DNA of 60,711 nucleotides from Prorocentrum cordatum (GCA_963575745.1 CAUYUJ010021044.1:85001-145711); one strand, 5' to 3'; shown: positions 41,291 to 52,267, numbered from the stretch's first letter. Translations and numbers: made by a program. The notes: a model not told the origin generated them from the sequence alone.

Positions 41291-41468
41291 GGAGTTTGCA
41301 TAGCTTGCTCGGCTCCCCCCTCCCCCTGCGTCCTGTCGAGCCGAGGGGGAAGAGCTGCCGGGAGAGTTTGCAGAGCCGCCTCGGTTCCCTTCAGCGCCTG
41401 CGCCCGCACGGGCCCAGGAGCCGCCCGCTTCAACCGCAAGCGAATCCATCCGTCTGGAACCGCTGTCC

Positions 41469-41969
41469 TTGGAGGTCGAAGAACACCTGCGCCTATGGAA
41501 TCCGATTGGCCCTGCTTTGCATTCGTTTGTTCGTCGGCGAGCAAAATTGGAGGACAACAGTCCGAGGGCAGATGGAGGCCTCGAAGCACAACTGACCCAA
41601 TGGAACCCGATCGGCCCTGCTTCGCCTTCGCTTGTTCGAGGGAGGATGAAGTTGTCAAAGACAAGCAATTGGGAAGTTGGAGGCCCAGAGGTTCGGAGGT
41701 CATTTGCTCCTGCCGAGGATGAACTTCGAAAACCCATTTGGAGTCCGGCAGACGTGCCGCTGGACCCAGGAGAAGGCAAGCTGTTCGATGAACCCGAAGA
41801 TGCGCCAATCTCGGAGGCAGAGGACTTGTTTCAGAGACACTGGATGGATTCTCGCGGAGAGCCGAACGAGGAGAAGAAGGTTTGCCTCAAATATGTCCCT
41901 GGGATAAACATGTTTCTGCAAGTCTCCAGTATTGCAGCAACTAGCGAAGGAATATCTCATGGCGCATGA
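41469..41969 (+). CDS. Hypothetical protein, 5' part
   Basis: The 166-codon frame begins at GTG (stated) and could start earlier. It contains a 35-residue in-frame tandem repeat (WNPIGPALHSFVRRRAKLED and WNPIGPASPSLVRGRMKLSK, TGG codons at 41496 and 41601). A mixed charged region (GEGKLFDEPEDAPISEAEDL) follows. It stops at 41967-41969, in the same frame as the ORF from 41994. The sequence here is less GC-rich than its surroundings. No family is recognised. A minus-strand frame is also open here but is Ser/Gly-rich and less protein-like. Confidence 0.45.
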   Translation: MEVEEHLRLWNPIGPALHSFVRRRAKLEDNSPRADGGLEAQLTQWNPIGPASPSLVRGRMKLSKTSNWEVGGPEVRRSFAPAEDELRKPIWSPADVPLDPGEGKLFDEPEDAPISEAEDLFQRHWMDSRGEPNEEKKVCLKYVPGINMFLQVSSIAATSEGISHGA

Positions 41970-41993
41970 CAGACACGGTGCGCAGAAGGTGGG

Positions 41994-42452
41994 ATGGACA
42001 TTGGAGCAGTTGCTGCAGAATTAGAATTTCTGTTTGACAAAGGGGTTGCGCAGGTGAAGAGGAAGTGGAGGGGGAGCAGGCAGTTGAAGGAACGGGACCG
42101 TAAACATTTCCCAACGGGGGCTCCTGACGCCCTCATAGTGGTTAATGAAACAACCATTGGCGAGTTGGTAATCGAAGAACGGAACCGCAGCTGCTACGAT
42201 CAAACCGTGGAGGGCATCGTCTGTGACATTATGCGGGACAAAATTGGCCAGTATCTGTCTGCGGAGGAAGTACTGCACCTATTGCCTAACAGAGGCACAT
42301 TCCGTATTTTGCCGACATTGGAATTTGCTTATTCAGCGTGGGAAAGCATAGGAGATTTCATCCGGTTGGGAGACAAGTACACATTTGCCTCACGTGAGAC
42401 AGGCGAGACGGCACGAGTTGAAGCAAAAAGAGCAGGGGTCGGGCATTTTTGA
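41994..42452 (+). CDS. Hypothetical protein MDIGAVAAELEFLFDKG
   Basis: The 152-residue frame from ATG 41994 has balanced amino acid composition and regular hydrophobic spacing (IGELVIEERNRSCYDQTVEG, IMRDKIGQYLSAEEVLHLLP, AYSAWESIGDFIRLGDKYTF). This is among the most protein-like plus-strand frames outside the retroelements. It is in the same frame as the ORF ending at 41969, so one stop codon or a short intron (about 41940-41993) may separate two exons of a single gene. No family is recognised; the C-terminal half could be a small helical or winged-helix domain, which is a guess. Confidence 0.5.
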   Translation: MDIGAVAAELEFLFDKGVAQVKRKWRGSRQLKERDRKHFPTGAPDALIVVNETTIGELVIEERNRSCYDQTVEGIVCDIMRDKIGQYLSAEEVLHLLPNRGTFRILPTLEFAYSAWESIGDFIRLGDKYTFASRETGETARVEAKRAGVGHF

Positions 42453-44837
42453 GCGCGTTTGGCGCGGGATGCGCCTGTCTCGGCGCAGGAAGAGCCGTGC
42501 GCAGTAGCCAGGGCATCTCGGAGTGCAAGCCTTCCTGTCCTCTCCCCTGTTGCTGCTGTTGATGCCTCCTCCGCCTTCCCCCTTCCTTCTCTTTCTCGGT
42601 CCTCTTCTCTGTAGGAAGCCGAGAGGAATTTGGCTCGCGAAATAAAGAGGGGCATAGGGAACCCTTCTGCTTCTTGTGCAGGCCCGCGCGCACGTGCCAT
42701 CGGCGCAGGCCCTGGTAGAACGTGCCGGCGGTGCCGCACCCCTTGGGCTCGCAGCGTAGCTGCTGACTGGTCATCCAGGGCTCCATGCGAACGGGCCTGC
42801 ACGATCGCCTGTGGTGGAGGCGGTGGGGAGTGAGGGCTTGGGGCGAGGAGGGCAGCGTGCACGCCTAGTGGCCGGTGTGCCCACCAGTCTCTGCGCAGGC
42901 CTTGGCAGTTCTTTCGATCTGATGTCGAAGGGCTGTCGGGTCCTTGTTGCATACTTCTCACGCAGGATGATTACGCATACGCTCCGCATTGACCTTAGCG
43001 AGCGCATTGATGTTGAGACCCCCTCATGCGGATGTCCTGTCCTGTCCTGTCCTCCTCCTCTTCCTCTGCCTCCTCCTCCTCCTCGTCCTCCTCCTTGTCC
43101 CGATCATCGTCCCCTGTCTCCCTCCTCGCCTCCTTGGTCCCCCTCCCGCGTCCCTCGTCGGGATGCTCGACCCTCAGGCCCCCCGCCTCATGCTCCTCCT
43201 GGCCCGGAGGCGGGCGGATGGGGCAGGTGGCCGGGCCGCTGCTGATGCCGGGAGCGGCCGCCCGGCGCGCGGTCGCGCGGCTGCAGGACCGTCGGGTGCT
43301 GCGGGGATCCTCGGTCGGCACGATCAGATTGGGTTTGAGGCGGGCATGTCCCAATATCCAAAACTTGTCAAACAAAATAGTACGGGGACGATTTGTCTAA
43401 TAGGTTTTTGTTTTGGGTGGCAATGTTTCGTTCTCCTGTTTATAGATCTACGTGTAGGAGGACATACCCGACCTAAGATCAGAGTGGGCGCAATCAGCCA
43501 CTTGCATTCAGAGGAGGAAAATATGTCCACACCGCTACCCTTCCCCCGTTTTCCCCTTGTTCGCCCTCCTGGGAGGCCCTCGTCGCCACCGTTGGATTCG
43601 CTTCGAAACCCGGGTCAGAACGCACCCCATAAGAGGTTTCCCCACGTGCATTCGTTCGGCCACGTGAATCAGCGTCACCCCCACTCGCGTCGACAGGCAG
43701 GCCCCGGTGCGGTCTGCGCTGAGGCAGGCCTGTCGGGGACGGCCAGCCGACGGACTCGCCGTCGCGGCGTTCACCACACGGGAGGACCAGGACGTGGGTA
43801 CGGGAGTACGGGAAGAACGGGGACGAAGACTGGCATGGCAGCAGGAGAGCGGTTTTTATTCCTGGGCGATGCGACGAGCGTTCCCTGGAGGGGGGGAGGG
43901 CGGGGGCAGATAACGTCACGCTTCGCGCCGGCGCTGTCTAAGAATGCTTCGAAGTAGCCGAAGACAGTTCGGAGAGCAGGTTCTAATAGGGATCTGCCAC
44001 GGCACTTTGCGGATGCTCATGTAATTAAGGATCTGCTAGGGCAGAGCGACTCCCTTCTGCTCATCCTTTCCTTCTTGCCCAAGCCGATAGGCGCTCACAC
44101 AACTGCAGCGTCAGTGGAGCTGGTCGACGGCGACCCCGTCGACCAACCAGGCGAGTTAAAGGCAGAGCCGCAACCCTCCAAGTCGGCGAGGATACAGCTC
44201 GGTCCAGGCGGAGCTCAGACTCGTAAGTTCCAAGCAGAGGCGAGCGCGCCAGCAACCATCCTGGAGCAGGAAGCAGCAAGAGCGGGACGGCGACACGACC
44301 AGGCAAGCCAGCAGGCGGTGGGAAGGACAAGGACAACAAGGAAAGAGAGATGGTGAGGACAGAGGCAGGGAAGACTGCGCGCGGCTCAGGCGCGCAGGCA
44401 GCGAGGCTGCGTCGCCAGCCTCCTGTTGATGCCATTCTGGCAAACAGGCCGAAACGTTCGGCCGCGTGCTCGATCGAGCATGGGCCCACAGTCTCCTTCC
44501 CCACCGCCTGCTCCGTCCATCTCCACCTTCTCCTTGCGACACTGCGCTACAGGACAGGATGAATAACAAGAGGGAGGAATAGGGAAGATGGCGAGCGCGA
44601 GGAAGTCCAAGCGAGCAAGACAGACTGACAGCCAGGTACGGCAGCGGCTGGCGAAGTCGGCTTGCTCGCGCCATGCCGCCCTCACTCCCTTGCAGCACCC
44701 CCAATATTCCACCTACTGATGCCCGAGCCGTTGGGTACGTGCCCACTCCATGGGCGGACACAGGGGCGCTGCAGTGGGGCGGGCTTTCTGACACCAACAT
44801 CCATTTCTCATTATGAAATTCCTCCACCTCGACTTCG
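42453..44837. other. Mostly non-coding, one coding-like island
   Basis: It contains a pyrimidine-rich tract at 43036-43200 and the island annotated at 43209-43310. The many other open frames overlap and show no domain. Confidence 0.5.
43209..43310 (+). CDS. Coding-like exon candidate
   Basis: Downstream of a 160-bp pyrimidine tract ending CCCGGAG, one frame with G/C third positions reads RMGQVAGPLLMPGAAARRAV and ARLQDRRVLRG. A possible GT donor is CTCG|GTCGGC near 43313. The pyrimidine tract plus AG followed by the biased frame is what an acceptor and exon would look like. No family is recognised. Confidence 0.3.
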
Positions 44838-45163
44838 CAGCTCCGTGCACGAAGCGCGCGCGACGCCCACGCCAGCCCATTCGGGCCAAGGGCCGCGAAT
44901 ACTGTCTGGAGAGCTCGGATGGGACGAACTTCTAGACTTCAGCAGAACCTGAGCACGGCAGCACTAAGCTGCGGCTCCGCCGCTGCTGTCGGCGAACTCG
45001 CAACTCCGGACACGAGGCGCGCGCGACACCCACACCAGCCCATTTGGGCCACGGGCCGCAAATACAGTCTGGAGAGCTCGGGCGGGACGAACCTCCAGAC
45101 TTCAACAGACCAGCGCACGGCAGCACTATGCTGCGGCTCCGCCGCTGCTGTCGGCGAACGCTG
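44838..45163 (+). repeat. 162-bp tandem duplication
   Basis: Two units (about 44838-44999 and 45000-45163) share GCGCGCGCGAC, CCAGCCCATT, GTCTGGAGAGCTCGG and GGCTCCGCCGCTGCTGTCGG, with about 85 percent identity by eye. Confidence 0.9.
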
Positions 45164-45980
45164 GCCCAAAACGGCGTGCATCCCCGCCTCGCCCCCCAAC
45201 GCCGCCCAGACCTCCCTCCCAAGCACGCAGATTACAGCAGGCCAAGCAGAGCAACCGCTGGACGGCACTCCTTGGAAACTCTTCTCCCGTCACCTCCAGC
45301 ACCACCTTCTCCGCATCCTCCATGAGCGGCCGACTCCGGCCACCCAGCTGCGGCGCCCGCCGGCCACCTAGCTGCGGCACCGCCCGGAAAGCTGGACCAA
45401 GAATGGAAAGGTCGAGAGCCTCCTGCATCCAGAAGGGCGAAGCAGTGCAACCGCCTCGAGCGGTCGACGGTGAGAGGCTGGCCATCTGCGCCGAGCTGGC
45501 GATCGAACGCGACCTGAGGGTTACAGCGATCCTGCAGTGCAACGCGTGGATCTCAATCGGAATTAAATTACAGAGCTTATACCGTTCCGGTGGGGACCAT
45601 CATCGCTAGACCGAATCAGCATGTGAAGCGTCGGCGGAGCGTCATAACTAGGTCATCGCAGTTGGCTTCATGTTCTAAGCCGCTTGAAGCGAAAAGTTCT
45701 TATGCCCCAGCGCCTCACTTTGCTGTGGGGCATAAGAACCGATATGGCAGCTGACGCGGCTCTCTACTTGTTTCTCCTTCTCTGGGCTCTCTACTTGTTT
45801 CTCCTTAGACTCGCCTAAATCGCGACAAGATAACCCATCGAAAAACAATGCGGAATCAAGACGCTGCACTGGCCCGCTACTTGAAATGGTGCCGACCCTG
45901 CCCGGAACTTACGCGCCGAGAGAGCTTACGCACAAACGCATAACGGATACGATGTGCAACATATGCGTCTGCAGCGTCTG
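45164..45980. other. No supported gene
   Basis: GC-rich sequence passes into lower-GC sequence after about 45540. A small inverted pair, AAGTTCTTATGCCCCA and TGGGGCATAAGAAC (45694-45741), forms a hairpin with arms of about 14 bp. Just beyond it, TCTCTACTTGTTTCTCCTT is repeated twice (about 45762-45807). Confidence 0.5.
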
Positions 45981-46140
45981 CCAGGAGAGGACAAAACACA
46001 CAGACACAATTAATCGTCGATTCCCAGGAACATATGGAAAAAAATGGGAAGTGGGGGGAAGACAAACCCCCCAAATATAGGAACAGATAGGGAATCTGTT
46101 TATTTGTATGTATTTATTTGTTTGTCCTGGGGCCCCTTCA
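45981..46140 (+). mobile_element. 160-bp TCAGGAGG/CCCCTTCA element, copy 3
   Basis: It starts CCAGGAGAGG (first base changed) and ends CCCCTTCA. It is flanked by the perfect 5-bp repeat GTCTG (45976-45980 and 46141-46145). Confidence 0.85.
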
Positions 46141-46241
46141 GTCTGCAGCACACTCCGAATCCGCAGACCAGTCGAACTTCTCTCCCCGACCCGTGCCCCA
46201 AGGTTGATTTTGAACCGTAAGCATCGGCATCGTGTTACCAA

Positions 46242-46410
46242 TCAGGAGGAAAACAAAAACACACACACAGACACAATGAATCGTCGATACCCCAGAAAAT
46301 ATTAGAAAATATGCGAAGTTGGGGGGAAGACAAACACCCAGAACATATGGGAACATATTGGGAATCCTTTTATGTGTGTGTATTTATTTGTGTGTCGGAG
46401 GGCCCCTTCA
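46242..46410 (+). mobile_element. 160-bp TCAGGAGG/CCCCTTCA element, copy 4
   Basis: It starts TCAGGAGG and ends CCCCTTCA, flanked by the perfect 5-bp repeat ACCAA (46237-46241 and 46411-46415). It is slightly longer through extra CA units. It lies only 101 bp after copy 3. Confidence 0.85.
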
Positions 46411-46415
46411 ACCAA

Positions 46416-47195
46416 ACCTGTGGCGAAATCATGGGATGATGCAATCGTTGTTCCATTTATCTTTGAGGCCTGCGCCTCGCCTCCTCGTCAGCCCGCCGTT
46501 GGTACTCCCCATGGGTGCGCTGCTGGTCCCTCTGCGGATTGTCTCTCGCATACATCTTTGGGGTCACGTCTCCAGGTTTGATCACTTGTCCAATCATACT
46601 TCGGATGCGGGTCCGAGTGCGATTGCGATCTCCAATCTTCTCTGTGCCCCCACTTGTAGTCGAAGGAAACGGCGACGAGCACGTCCGCGAGGTATGCTTG
46701 CGATGATCGGGAATGCCAGTGAGGATGCCACTCCACCGCAGACGGCAGACCTCCCCATGGACATCGGCTTTGATCCAGGCTTCTTTGGGATCGGCCGAGA
46801 TCTGGCGAGAGTCGACGTTGAGGTGAGATCGACGGCAATCACGTTGGGTCAATGGCCCCGCGATGCACATCAGGCAGAAACACCAGTCCCGCCGGAATCA
46901 CTGCCAACGCAATCGTGAAGCGTTGCCATGGCACCCGTGGCCTCGGCATCGCTCGGACGTGTGCATTTTTCCTTCGGCGAGGACCATCGAGGAGCATTCT
47001 TGATCATTTGGCCAAAAAAAGCACGCACGAAACCAAAATAGCACAGGGAATGGACGTCCGAGCGATAGCCAGTGGCTTCGCTGATGCCGGCTAGTCCGGT
47101 GTGCGCTGCTCCTGTTCTCTTCCGGTGCGCGCGGAGGTTGGCACCCGCAAAACGGCTCGAACCAAACACGCTCGAGCCTTATTTGCTACGGAGCT
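46416..47195. other. No supported gene
   Basis: Open frames exist on both strands (for example minus 46870-46457, ending RRADEEARRRPQR), but none is recognisable and they overlap each other. Confidence 0.5.
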
Positions 47196-47204
47196 TCCCC
47201 CTCT

Positions 47205-47267
47205 TCCTCATCCTCCTCCTCCTCCTCCTCCTCGCTTCTCCCTCGTCCCTCACCTTTCTCCTTCCCC

Positions 47268-47322
<55 letters not shown>
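47205..47322 (+). repeat. (TCC)n and (GTC)n microsatellites
   Basis: An imperfect TCC run near 47205-47235 is followed by a near-perfect GTC run at 47268-47322. Confidence 0.9.
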
Positions 47323-47537
47323 GTTCCTCCTCTCACGATCCTCGTCCTCTTTATGATCTTGCACGGTGCTTCGCACGAGGGCAGGTGGGAGGAGGGAGGG
47401 GGGCCGGGGAGGCGGGGGCGGGCCGCAGCGACCCGCTTGCTTACGCTTCTGTTGTCGTCGAGTCCTGCTTCGGGAGGGGTCTCTGGGCGCTCCTGGGCCC
47501 GAGACGCGACATGGCCCCGTGGTCGCCCTTCTCCTTT

Positions 47538-47711
47538 TCAGGAGGGGAAAAACCACACACACACAGACACAGACACAATGAATCGTCGATTCCCAGAAAA
47601 TATGGGAACAAATGGGAAGTGGAGGGGGAAACAAAAACCCAGAAAATATGGAAAAATATGGTGAATATCTTTATGTATGTGCATTTATTTGTGTGTCCCA
47701 GGGCCCCTTTA
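47538..47711 (+). mobile_element. 160-bp TCAGGAGG/CCCCTTCA element, copy 5
   Basis: It starts TCAGGAGG and ends CCCCTTTA, lengthened by (CA) and CAGA units at its left. The flanks are TCCTT and TCCTC, an imperfect 4-of-5 duplication, so this copy is either older or its ends are shifted by a base. Confidence 0.75.
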
Positions 47712-48378
47712 TCCTCATCCTCCTCTCGTTGTCCTCGTCTCAACACTGGTGTTCCTGGCCAAACGCGTCGCGGTGCTCGCGGGCCACTGTGGTGCTCGAA
47801 GGCGCACGCGCTGCCTTCGCCTGGCGGCTCTTCACGCACAGTCCTGCCGCGCTGGGAAAAGTTGACAAGGGGAGAGTTGTCCCGTGCGCTTCTTACCAGG
47901 AAGTTGTATACACATGACGCGGCCAGCCTGGGAGAAAGCTGGATACACAAATGGCCGCATGCCTTTCGCAGAGGCCCCACTGACATCCGCAGCATGTATT
48001 AAGGGCATGCGCGCTCCGTCCTGACAGCCTACCTCGGGGGTCCGCCTCCCCCTTGCTCCCTCTCCCCTCCCCTCGGTGCTTTTCCTTCGCTGCTGTTTCT
48101 TGTAGGCCGCCCGGCCCAAAGGCGTGCGCGCCCTGTCCTCCCCACCCCTGCTCGGAAGGGCCCGGGCAGGCCTTGCCGTGCACGCCTTGCCGAGACATCC
48201 CTAGCTTGCTCGTGCGGGACCCTGTGCGAGCACCGGCTCGAGGCTGGTTTGCGCGCTCGCGAGCTCTCCGCTGCTCCCTCTCTCTCTCTCTTTCCCCCCC
48301 CCTCTCTCTTCCTCTCTTCCCCTCTCTCTCTCTCTCTCCTCCTCTCCTCCCTCTCTCTCTCCTCCTCTCCTCCCCTTT

Positions 48379-48413
<35 letters not shown>

Positions 48414-49228
48414 GCTCTCTCTCTCTCTCCTCTCTCTCCTCCTCCTCCCTCCTCTCTCCTCCTCCTCCCTCCTCCCTCTGTTCCTCCCGATCTCTCTCTT
48501 CTCCTCCTCCCTCCTCTGGCGACGCGCCAGCCGAACCTGCCGCGTACGGGCCTTGGGAGTTGCTGGTTAGGTCGCGCACCAATTGAGTGGCATTGATCAT
48601 GCTGTTTTGCGGGCCGTCTCCCCCATGTCCCAGCCGCGTGGCCGATAACCTGCGTGCGCGGCAGTTCCTTGCCCCCCTTCCCCTTCCCCTTCGCCTGCTC
48701 CTCCCCTTCTATGTCCTCTGTTCGATGTCAGGTTATCTTCCGTCCTAGCTGTGTCCAACATTTGGCCGTCTACCGTAGTTGAATCGGCCTGCAGGCTGCG
48801 CCAGATGATCAGCCAGCTCTCCTGGCGCAACCTCGTTCGGAAGCATTGTCGCGCGAGTGATTTGACGAATACCGTCCAGCGGATGCTCTAACAAGCTTGG
48901 CTCCGACGTGCTGCGTGGGGGAAATATCACCACATAGAGTAAGCCGTGTAGGTTGCACCGCATACATTCAAGAAATTACGGTTTGGGGTCGACGCTGGCT
49001 AACATTGTTGTGACAGAATCGGGGGGGAAGGTGCGACAGAGACGGGTTTCGGCCTCGTTCGGTTCCCTGTTCTTGGTTTCTGCCTTGCTCGGGTTCCTCT
49101 GGTTTGTTCCTTGGGTTCCCTGGTCCTTTCTCGGATCCCCCGTCTTGTTCCTTGTCTTCCTTCCTCGTGCTCGCCAATATGGGTCATCGGGTTCCCCCGT
49201 CCTGTTAAGCACTGCCAGGCAACTCAGG
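47712..49228. other. No supported gene; long CT tract
   Basis: An imperfect (CT)n/(CTCC)n tract occupies 48283-48500. Elsewhere nothing recognisable is seen. Confidence 0.6.
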
Positions 49229-49890
49229 CAAATGCCAAGCCAAGCGAGAATCAATAAAGCAATACCAAGCAACGCCATTCAACGCCAAGCAATGTCGAGC
49301 AATGCCAAGCAAAGGCACGCAATGTCACGCGATGCCCATCTAAGCGAATGATAGCACGGCAATGCCAAGCAACGCCAAGCAATGCCAAGCAACGCCCAGC
49401 ATTGCCAAGCAATGCCACGCAATGCCAAGCCAAGCAACGAAATGCCAAACAACGCCACGGAACGCCAAGCAACGTCCAGCATTTCCCTAGCAATGCCAAG
49501 CAGAGCAACGAAATGCCACGCAGCGCAGAGCAACGCCACGCAATGCTAAGACATGTCCAGTAATGTCCAGCAATGCCAAGACATTGCAAGCAATGCCAGG
49601 CAGCGCACAGCAATGCCAATCACTGCCAAGAAAACCAACACAACGAACAACAAAACCAAGCAACGTCAAGAAACGCACAGCATGGCAACGCCAGACCAAG
49701 CAATGACAGGCAATGCAAAGCAATGCCACGTAATACAATACACTACGAAGCAACGCAATGCAAAGCAATGCCAGGTCATGCCAATCAATTTCAACCAATG
49801 CAAGGCAGTGTCAAACCATGCAAAGCAAAACAAAGCAACGCCAAGCAGTGCAATGGAAACCATTGCCAGACAATGCCAACGCAGGGCTTG
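49229..49890 (+). repeat. 10-bp minisatellite AATGCCAAGC
   Basis: About 60 diverged units of AATGCCAAGC / AACGCCAAGC / AATGCCACGC. Cys/Trp/Leu-rich frames on the minus strand come from the repeat and are not genes. Confidence 0.9.
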
Positions 49891-50420
49891 GCCCTACGAA
49901 CCCCTGAGGTGATTAAACATGTCCTGGAACGCTCTGGGAGGTAGGATCCATCAGGTTCTAGAATGCTTCGCAGGGCTGTGGCGTGGCCGAACAGAAAGCA
50001 ATACGGGGGGTCTAGGAGTGTTGGCAATAGTGTAGAAGGCTTTAGAGGGCTCGGGGAGGACATGGAACGCTTGAATGTGCGAGGGCCAGGCACGGCACCG
50101 CACTGCGTTCGAAAGCCACGAGGCAGATTCGAAGCTCTGGGGTGCTCTAGCGGGCGAAGGCGGAGGGATCGCAGGAGGTCGAGAAGCAGATGTTCGTGTC
50201 TTCCCGCCCCTTCCCTCCCCCTTCGAAAGAAAACGCAGATCAGGCCGCCTCATGTTTTGTTTCATGTTTTTGTTTCGGGGGGAGGGGGCATCCAGAGTAG
50301 CATTGTTTCATCTTTTCTCGGCCCCCCACAACACAACAACGCCCGCCTCTTTTTTTGTTTCCCCTGGCGGGGGACAAACAACAAAGAGGGGGACCCTGCT
50401 TCTTTGAGGAGCAAGGGAGA
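49891..50420. other. No supported gene
   Basis: It includes several related GGNTCTAGNNTG-like and AACGCTCTGGGAGG-like fragments at 49930-50150. No coding sequence is supported. Confidence 0.4.
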
Positions 50421-50423
50421 TGC

Positions 50424-51056
50424 AGGGAAGGAGGAGGAGGACGAGGAGGAACACGCGAAAGAGCATGCAGAGCATGCGCGTACCGCCACAAACGCATTCA
50501 AGCACGCACACGCGAACGCAGTGTGAAAGCCTCGCGTGCGGTCTGGAACTCAGGGTGACTCCGCAATCCGTCGACTTCCAAGAGAAGCAGGCGGAGGTGG
50601 AGGAACATGAGGATGTGAAGGAGAAGGAGGAGGGGGAGGAGCAGCATGAGTAAGAAGAGGAGGAGGCAGAGGAGGAGGAGGAGGAGGAGGAGGAGGAGGA
50701 GTAAGGAGGAGGATGCGAGATGAAGAGGAGGAGGAGGAGAAGGAGGAGGAGTAAGGAGGAGGATGCGGGATGAAGAGGAGGAGGAGGAGGAGGAGAGGAC
50801 GATGAGGAGGAGGAGGAGGAGGAGGAAGAGGAGGAGGAGGGAGGAGGAGGAGGAGGAGGAGGGAGGAGGAGGAGGAGGAGGAGGAGGAGGAGAACGGGAG
50901 GAGGAGGATGAGGAGGAGGAGGAGGAGGTGAGGAGGAGGAGGAGGAGGGGGGGAGAAGGGGAGTAGGAGGAGGGAGGATGATGGAGCAGGAGGAGGGAGG
51001 AGGAGGAGGAGGAGCAGGGAAGAGGAGGGGGCAGGACGAGGAGGAGGAGGAGGCCC
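50424..51056 (+). repeat. Long imperfect (GGA)n tract
   Basis: Purine-rich GGA/GAG repeats interrupted at intervals. A 53-bp sub-unit starting GTAAGGAGGAGGATGCG is duplicated at 50701 and 50752. Confidence 0.9.
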
Positions 51057-51229
51057 TTCTGGACGCAGCCCGACAGGACGAGATCCTCGGGCCCGACCCT
51101 GCTGGCCCTGCGGATCGGAGAGAGGCCAGACATCAGGACGCGCGCTGGGCGCCTCCGGCTTCGGCTCCTGCCCCTCCAGGGTGGGGGCTGGAGTGCAGTC
51201 AAGACGTTGAAGTACAGGGCAGTGTTTAA
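51030..51229 (+). CDS. Coding-like terminal exon
   Basis: Leaving the (GAG)n tract, one frame reads EEEEALLDAARQDEILGPDP, then GPADRREARHQDARW and a Pro/Ala stretch, ending LECSQDVEVQGSV with TAA at 51227-51229. Third positions are G/C-rich until near the stop. The acidic start may be repeat-derived. No family is recognised. Confidence 0.3.
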
Positions 51230-51611
51230 TACATTGGATTTTAGAAGAAAAAGATTTTAATACATGATTAATTCATGAATAAAGTTATGCATGAACTCAT
51301 CGTTTTTTTTAGTACTGAATCCCTGCATGTTTAATACATGATCCGCACGCGGAGCATGTATAAGAAAATGGCACTGTACAGTGGAGACCCATGCCAAGAA
51401 ACACCTTGCCTGTCTCCAGGGTGCCCTGTGTTTCATGGGTTTCGGTGGCTCCGCCATGGCAAGCGCGACGCTCCCACACTAGAACTCCATGGGCGTCCTC
51501 GGGTTCCCAGGGTTGGGTGTGTTGTGGAAGGTTTCTTGCGGGCTGGCCTTCACTGCAAGGACCACCTGGGGCTCAGGATGGGGCATTGGTTGAGGCCCAC
51601 AAGGGTTACCA
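51230..51611. other. No supported gene
   Basis: A locally AT-rich patch (51235-51345) contains four TTTAATACAT(T/G)(A/G)-like words and is otherwise featureless. Confidence 0.5.
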
Positions 51612-51722
51612 AAAGGCTGCTTTCGATCCTCGAACTTCGATCCTCGAACCTTGATCTTCGATCCTCGACTCTCGACCCTCGAACCTCGATCTCCGAATCT
51701 CGACCCTCGAATCCTTGAACCC
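51612..51722 (+). repeat. TCGATCCTCGAAC minisatellite
   Basis: About eight units of the type TTCGATCCTCGAA / CTCGACCCTCGAA. Related TTCGATC words also occur at 22494-22560. Confidence 0.8.
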
Positions 51723-51832
51723 CCTCGAAACCCCGCAGAAGCGCCAAAATCCGGCAAGCCTGTCCGTGGCCCAGGCTCGGCGTGGCCCAGGCTCGGCGTG
51801 GCCAAGGCTCGTTCCTTATGCCGTGACACGTC

Positions 51833-51938
51833 AATCGGTAAATTGTCAGTTTTTTCGGTTCTCGAGGGCGCCGCGGCCGTCACTTTCCAGGCTCGCGCCC
51901 GCCAGTTTTGGGCCAACGGGCGTCTGTCCATCCCCGAG
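51833..51938 (+). repeat. Dispersed repeat, copy 2 (GTGACACG...CCCCGAG)
   Basis: Shorter second copy of 21640-21787, in the same orientation, with about 80 percent identity by eye in the shared parts. Confidence 0.85.
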
Positions 51939-52267
51939 ACACCAAGATCGGCGGTGTGCTTCCACCGAGGGAAGATGATCCCGATCTCGGCGATGGTGGT
52001 AATATTCGGGCCTCCTGGGCGGCCGAAGGAGTACCACCAACACCAAACTCCAGGATCATCTTCCTCCCGTGGAGGCCACCCCTTGTGTTGGTTGGTGTTG
52101 GTGCCCATTTCCAAGCTTCAAATTGCATCCTTGCCTCCTCGGTCCGTCCTTGACCACTTTCGCGGGCCGCGCCCCGCTCGAAAGAGCTTCTTGATGGGCG
52201 TCCGAGGCCCTTGCAACCTCACCGCGCATCCTTGTGATGCGGGCCGGCTGTGCTCCGCGGTTTTCGG

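Noticed and set aside
46457-46870. Minus-strand frame ending RRADEEARRRPQR as a gene
   Set aside because: It overlaps other equally open frames, shows no codon bias or motif, and runs close to the mobile-element copy 4.
49251-49619. Cys/Trp/Leu-rich minus-strand ORF
   Set aside because: It is a direct translation of the 10-bp minisatellite.
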